From Lachnospiraceae bacterium (GTDB taxonomy: Bacteria > Bacillota > Clostridia > Lachnospirales > Lachnospiraceae): a stretch of 46,073 bases of DNA. The notes beneath the pieces were generated by a model. The model did no database searches. It saw only the letters and a program-made list of their open reading frames with translations, and was not told the DNA's origin. A program made the translations under genes and the position numbers. Each line of letters opens with the position of its first letter. The stretch's first letter is position 1. Shown here piece by piece: positions 44,938-46,073 of the stretch. Location: positions 1-46,073 of the forward strand of contig JAITGA010000020.1 in NCBI GenBank assembly GCA_031280955.1, given 5' to 3'.

Positions 44938-46073
44938 ATGGAAGACAAAATTAGCGAGCTTAAAGATGAACTAAGCATAGTTGAAACAGAAATTAAGTGG
45001 CGAGGACATAAATGTACTTCATGTGGCAAAAAGACATCAAGGGCACAGTACACGGCAATGGGAACATTTGTTAATAATGTAATTACATGTAGCCATGGAT
45101 ATTATGGGTCTAACGAAATTATGGGTTATAATAACACATATTCAGCCTCAGGAAGTCCCGGAGGTGAAAGTTGTCCGTATTTCAGAGATATGTATGAAAA
45201 GAGAGAGCGATTAAAGGAAGAGATAGAGGAACTCAATTCAACTATAATTTATGCTCCAAGAGAGGAAGAAACTGAAAATGAAACAGCGAAGCCTAAAAAG
45301 GCGATTTCTGTTAATACTACAGCGGAAGCATTGACAGAACGTGGTTTTATTTTTTTAGAAGATTCTGAATGGGAAACTGCAAAAGATTATTTCGATAATG
45401 CCCTTGATATTAACCCTAAATATGGGCAAGCATATATAGGATTACTTTGTGCGGAACTAAAAATCAAAAGTGAGTCAAAGATAAAAAAACTCAAAGAGCC
45501 ACTAGATAATAATCCTAATTATCAAAAGGCTTTACGTTTTAGCGATACGCAATACAAAGCGCAAATAACTAGCTATAATCAAGCAATTCACGACGGTATA
45601 AAAGAAAAACAATACAAAGAGCTTGTTAACGCTAAAATGCTAGTTAAAACTAAAAGTAAGTCTTTGCATGAATTGGAATATCAATACCTTGCGCAACAGT
45701 TTCGTGCAATGGATGGATATAAAGACACACTTACACTAAGTGAGGAATGTGATGAGCAGTATCGTACCATGAAGGAAACTCGCGAAAAAGTGCAGTTAGA
45801 AGAAATACGCAAAATGGAAGAAGAAACACGTAAAAAGGAAGAACAAACACGCAAAAAGTATAGAGTACTGTGGGAGCGTCTTTCCGATGAGGGTAAAGCT
45901 AGAGCAGGAGAGCGGCGCAAGGCAGCACAGGCTAAGCTCGATGAAGAGAACGAGAAAGCAAAAGCTGCTCATGAAGCAGAGTATCAACGGTCAGTAAACG
46001 AGTATCAGTTGAACCATGAGAAGTGGCAAGCTACCGTAGCTAACATTAAAGCAGAGCAAGAAGCCAAACTAAG
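44938..46073 (+). CDS. Zinc-ribbon, TPR and coiled-coil protein (3' end outside window)
   Basis: An open frame of 378 complete codons that reaches the right edge without a stop. Start at 44938 after AAGGAAAGG. The N-terminus carries CTSCGKK (Cys26, Cys29) with further Cys51, His53 and Cys79, likely a zinc-binding module. Residues 132-172 (ERGFIFLEDSEWETAKDYFDNALDINPKYGQAYIGLL) form a TPR. Around 255-276, FRAMDGYKDTLTLSEECDEQY matches the GYKDS-LAEEC helical repeat of Bacillota scaffold proteins. From about 277 onward it is a long charged coiled coil. The CTSCG ribbon is shared with the previous gene, which ends 143 bases upstream, suggesting joint function. Confidence 0.75.
   Translation, partial: MEDKISELKDELSIVETEIKWRGHKCTSCGKKTSRAQYTAMGTFVNNVITCSHGYYGSNEIMGYNNTYSASGSPGGESCPYFRDMYEKRERLKEEIEELNSTIIYAPREEETENETAKPKKAISVNTTAEALTERGFIFLEDSEWETAKDYFDNALDINPKYGQAYIGLLCAELKIKSESKIKKLKEPLDNNPNYQKALRFSDTQYKAQITSYNQAIHDGIKEKQYKELVNAKMLVKTKSKSLHELEYQYLAQQFRAMDGYKDTLTLSEECDEQYRTMKETREKVQLEEIRKMEEETRKKEEQTRKKYRVLWERLSDEGKARAGERRKAAQAKLDEENEKAKAAHEAEYQRSVNEYQLNHEKWQATVANIKAEQEAKL

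Noticed and set aside
45681-45987. Minus-strand frames near the right edge
   Set aside because: They are antisense to the coiled-coil part of the partial zinc-ribbon/TPR gene, whose plus frame stays open for 378 codons.

Overview
The window looks like a chromosomal segment of a low-to-mid GC bacterium of the Bacillota (Clostridia-like). Most genes have strong AGGAGG-type ribosome binding sites and several promoters match TTGACA-17-TATACT. There are many GH25/M23/amidase cell-wall enzymes, proteins resembling the clostridial DUF6062, DUF6106, DUF2225 and DUF6273 families, and an rlmL-amidase-rdgB-yfcE type neighbourhood. No rRNA or tRNA gene was seen. Assignment is by motif recognition only; no database was searched.

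Layout. 0.2-6.6 kb: two small membrane proteins, guaB and purH (IMP synthesis and its conversion to XMP), a four-unit hairpin repeat block, a DUF2225 protein and a membrane-anchored acidic protein. 6.7-7.3 kb: a YafQ/DinJ-type toxin-antitoxin pair with its own promoter. 7.8-13.7 kb: a TetR regulator with two candidate operators, a DUF6062 protein with a possibly leaderless mRNA, a pyridoxal/pyridoxamine-type kinase, and an RND-superfamily exporter with a long alanine/glutamate/methionine-rich insertion. 13.8-23.7 kb, minus strand: a rotary V/A-type ATPase operon in the order E, DUF2764 (C-like), A, B, D, I, K, followed by cellobiose phosphorylase (GH94). This gene order is the one I associate with spirochaetes and chlamydiae rather than the classical clostridial ntp order.

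23.9-27.3 kb: a CUT1-type sugar ABC importer (lipoprotein plus two permeases, no ATPase), with three helically phased GTTCAC boxes upstream and two hairpins between lipoprotein and permeases. 27.3-32.5 kb: an RlmL-type 23S rRNA methyltransferase, an Amidase_3 protein that lacks two expected active-site residues, dITP/XTP pyrophosphatase, a YfcE-type phosphoesterase and a LysM/G5-like/M23 endopeptidase. 32.5-41.0 kb: a cell-envelope glycopolymer locus from one promoter: membrane-anchored GH25 lysozyme, rfbB, rfbA, a second membrane-anchored GH25 lysozyme, rfbC, and an ABC-2 exporter pair (Wzm/Wzt or TagG/TagH type). Together these would make dTDP-sugar, export a polysaccharide and remodel the peptidoglycan it is attached to.

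41.1-46.1 kb is visibly AT-richer accessory DNA. It holds a GNAT-type toxin with a 57-residue antitoxin just upstream, a structured intergenic region with a terminator-like hairpin, a 50-residue Cys-rich peptide, an all-helical TPR-like protein, a 79-residue protein built of five 16-residue repeats, a coiled-coil/zinc-ribbon/DUF6273 protein, and a zinc-ribbon/TPR/coiled-coil protein that runs off the right edge. The last two share a CTSCG zinc-ribbon motif. This same-strand run from 42.4 kb onward is the best candidate in the window for an undescribed multi-gene system; its function cannot be read from the sequence.
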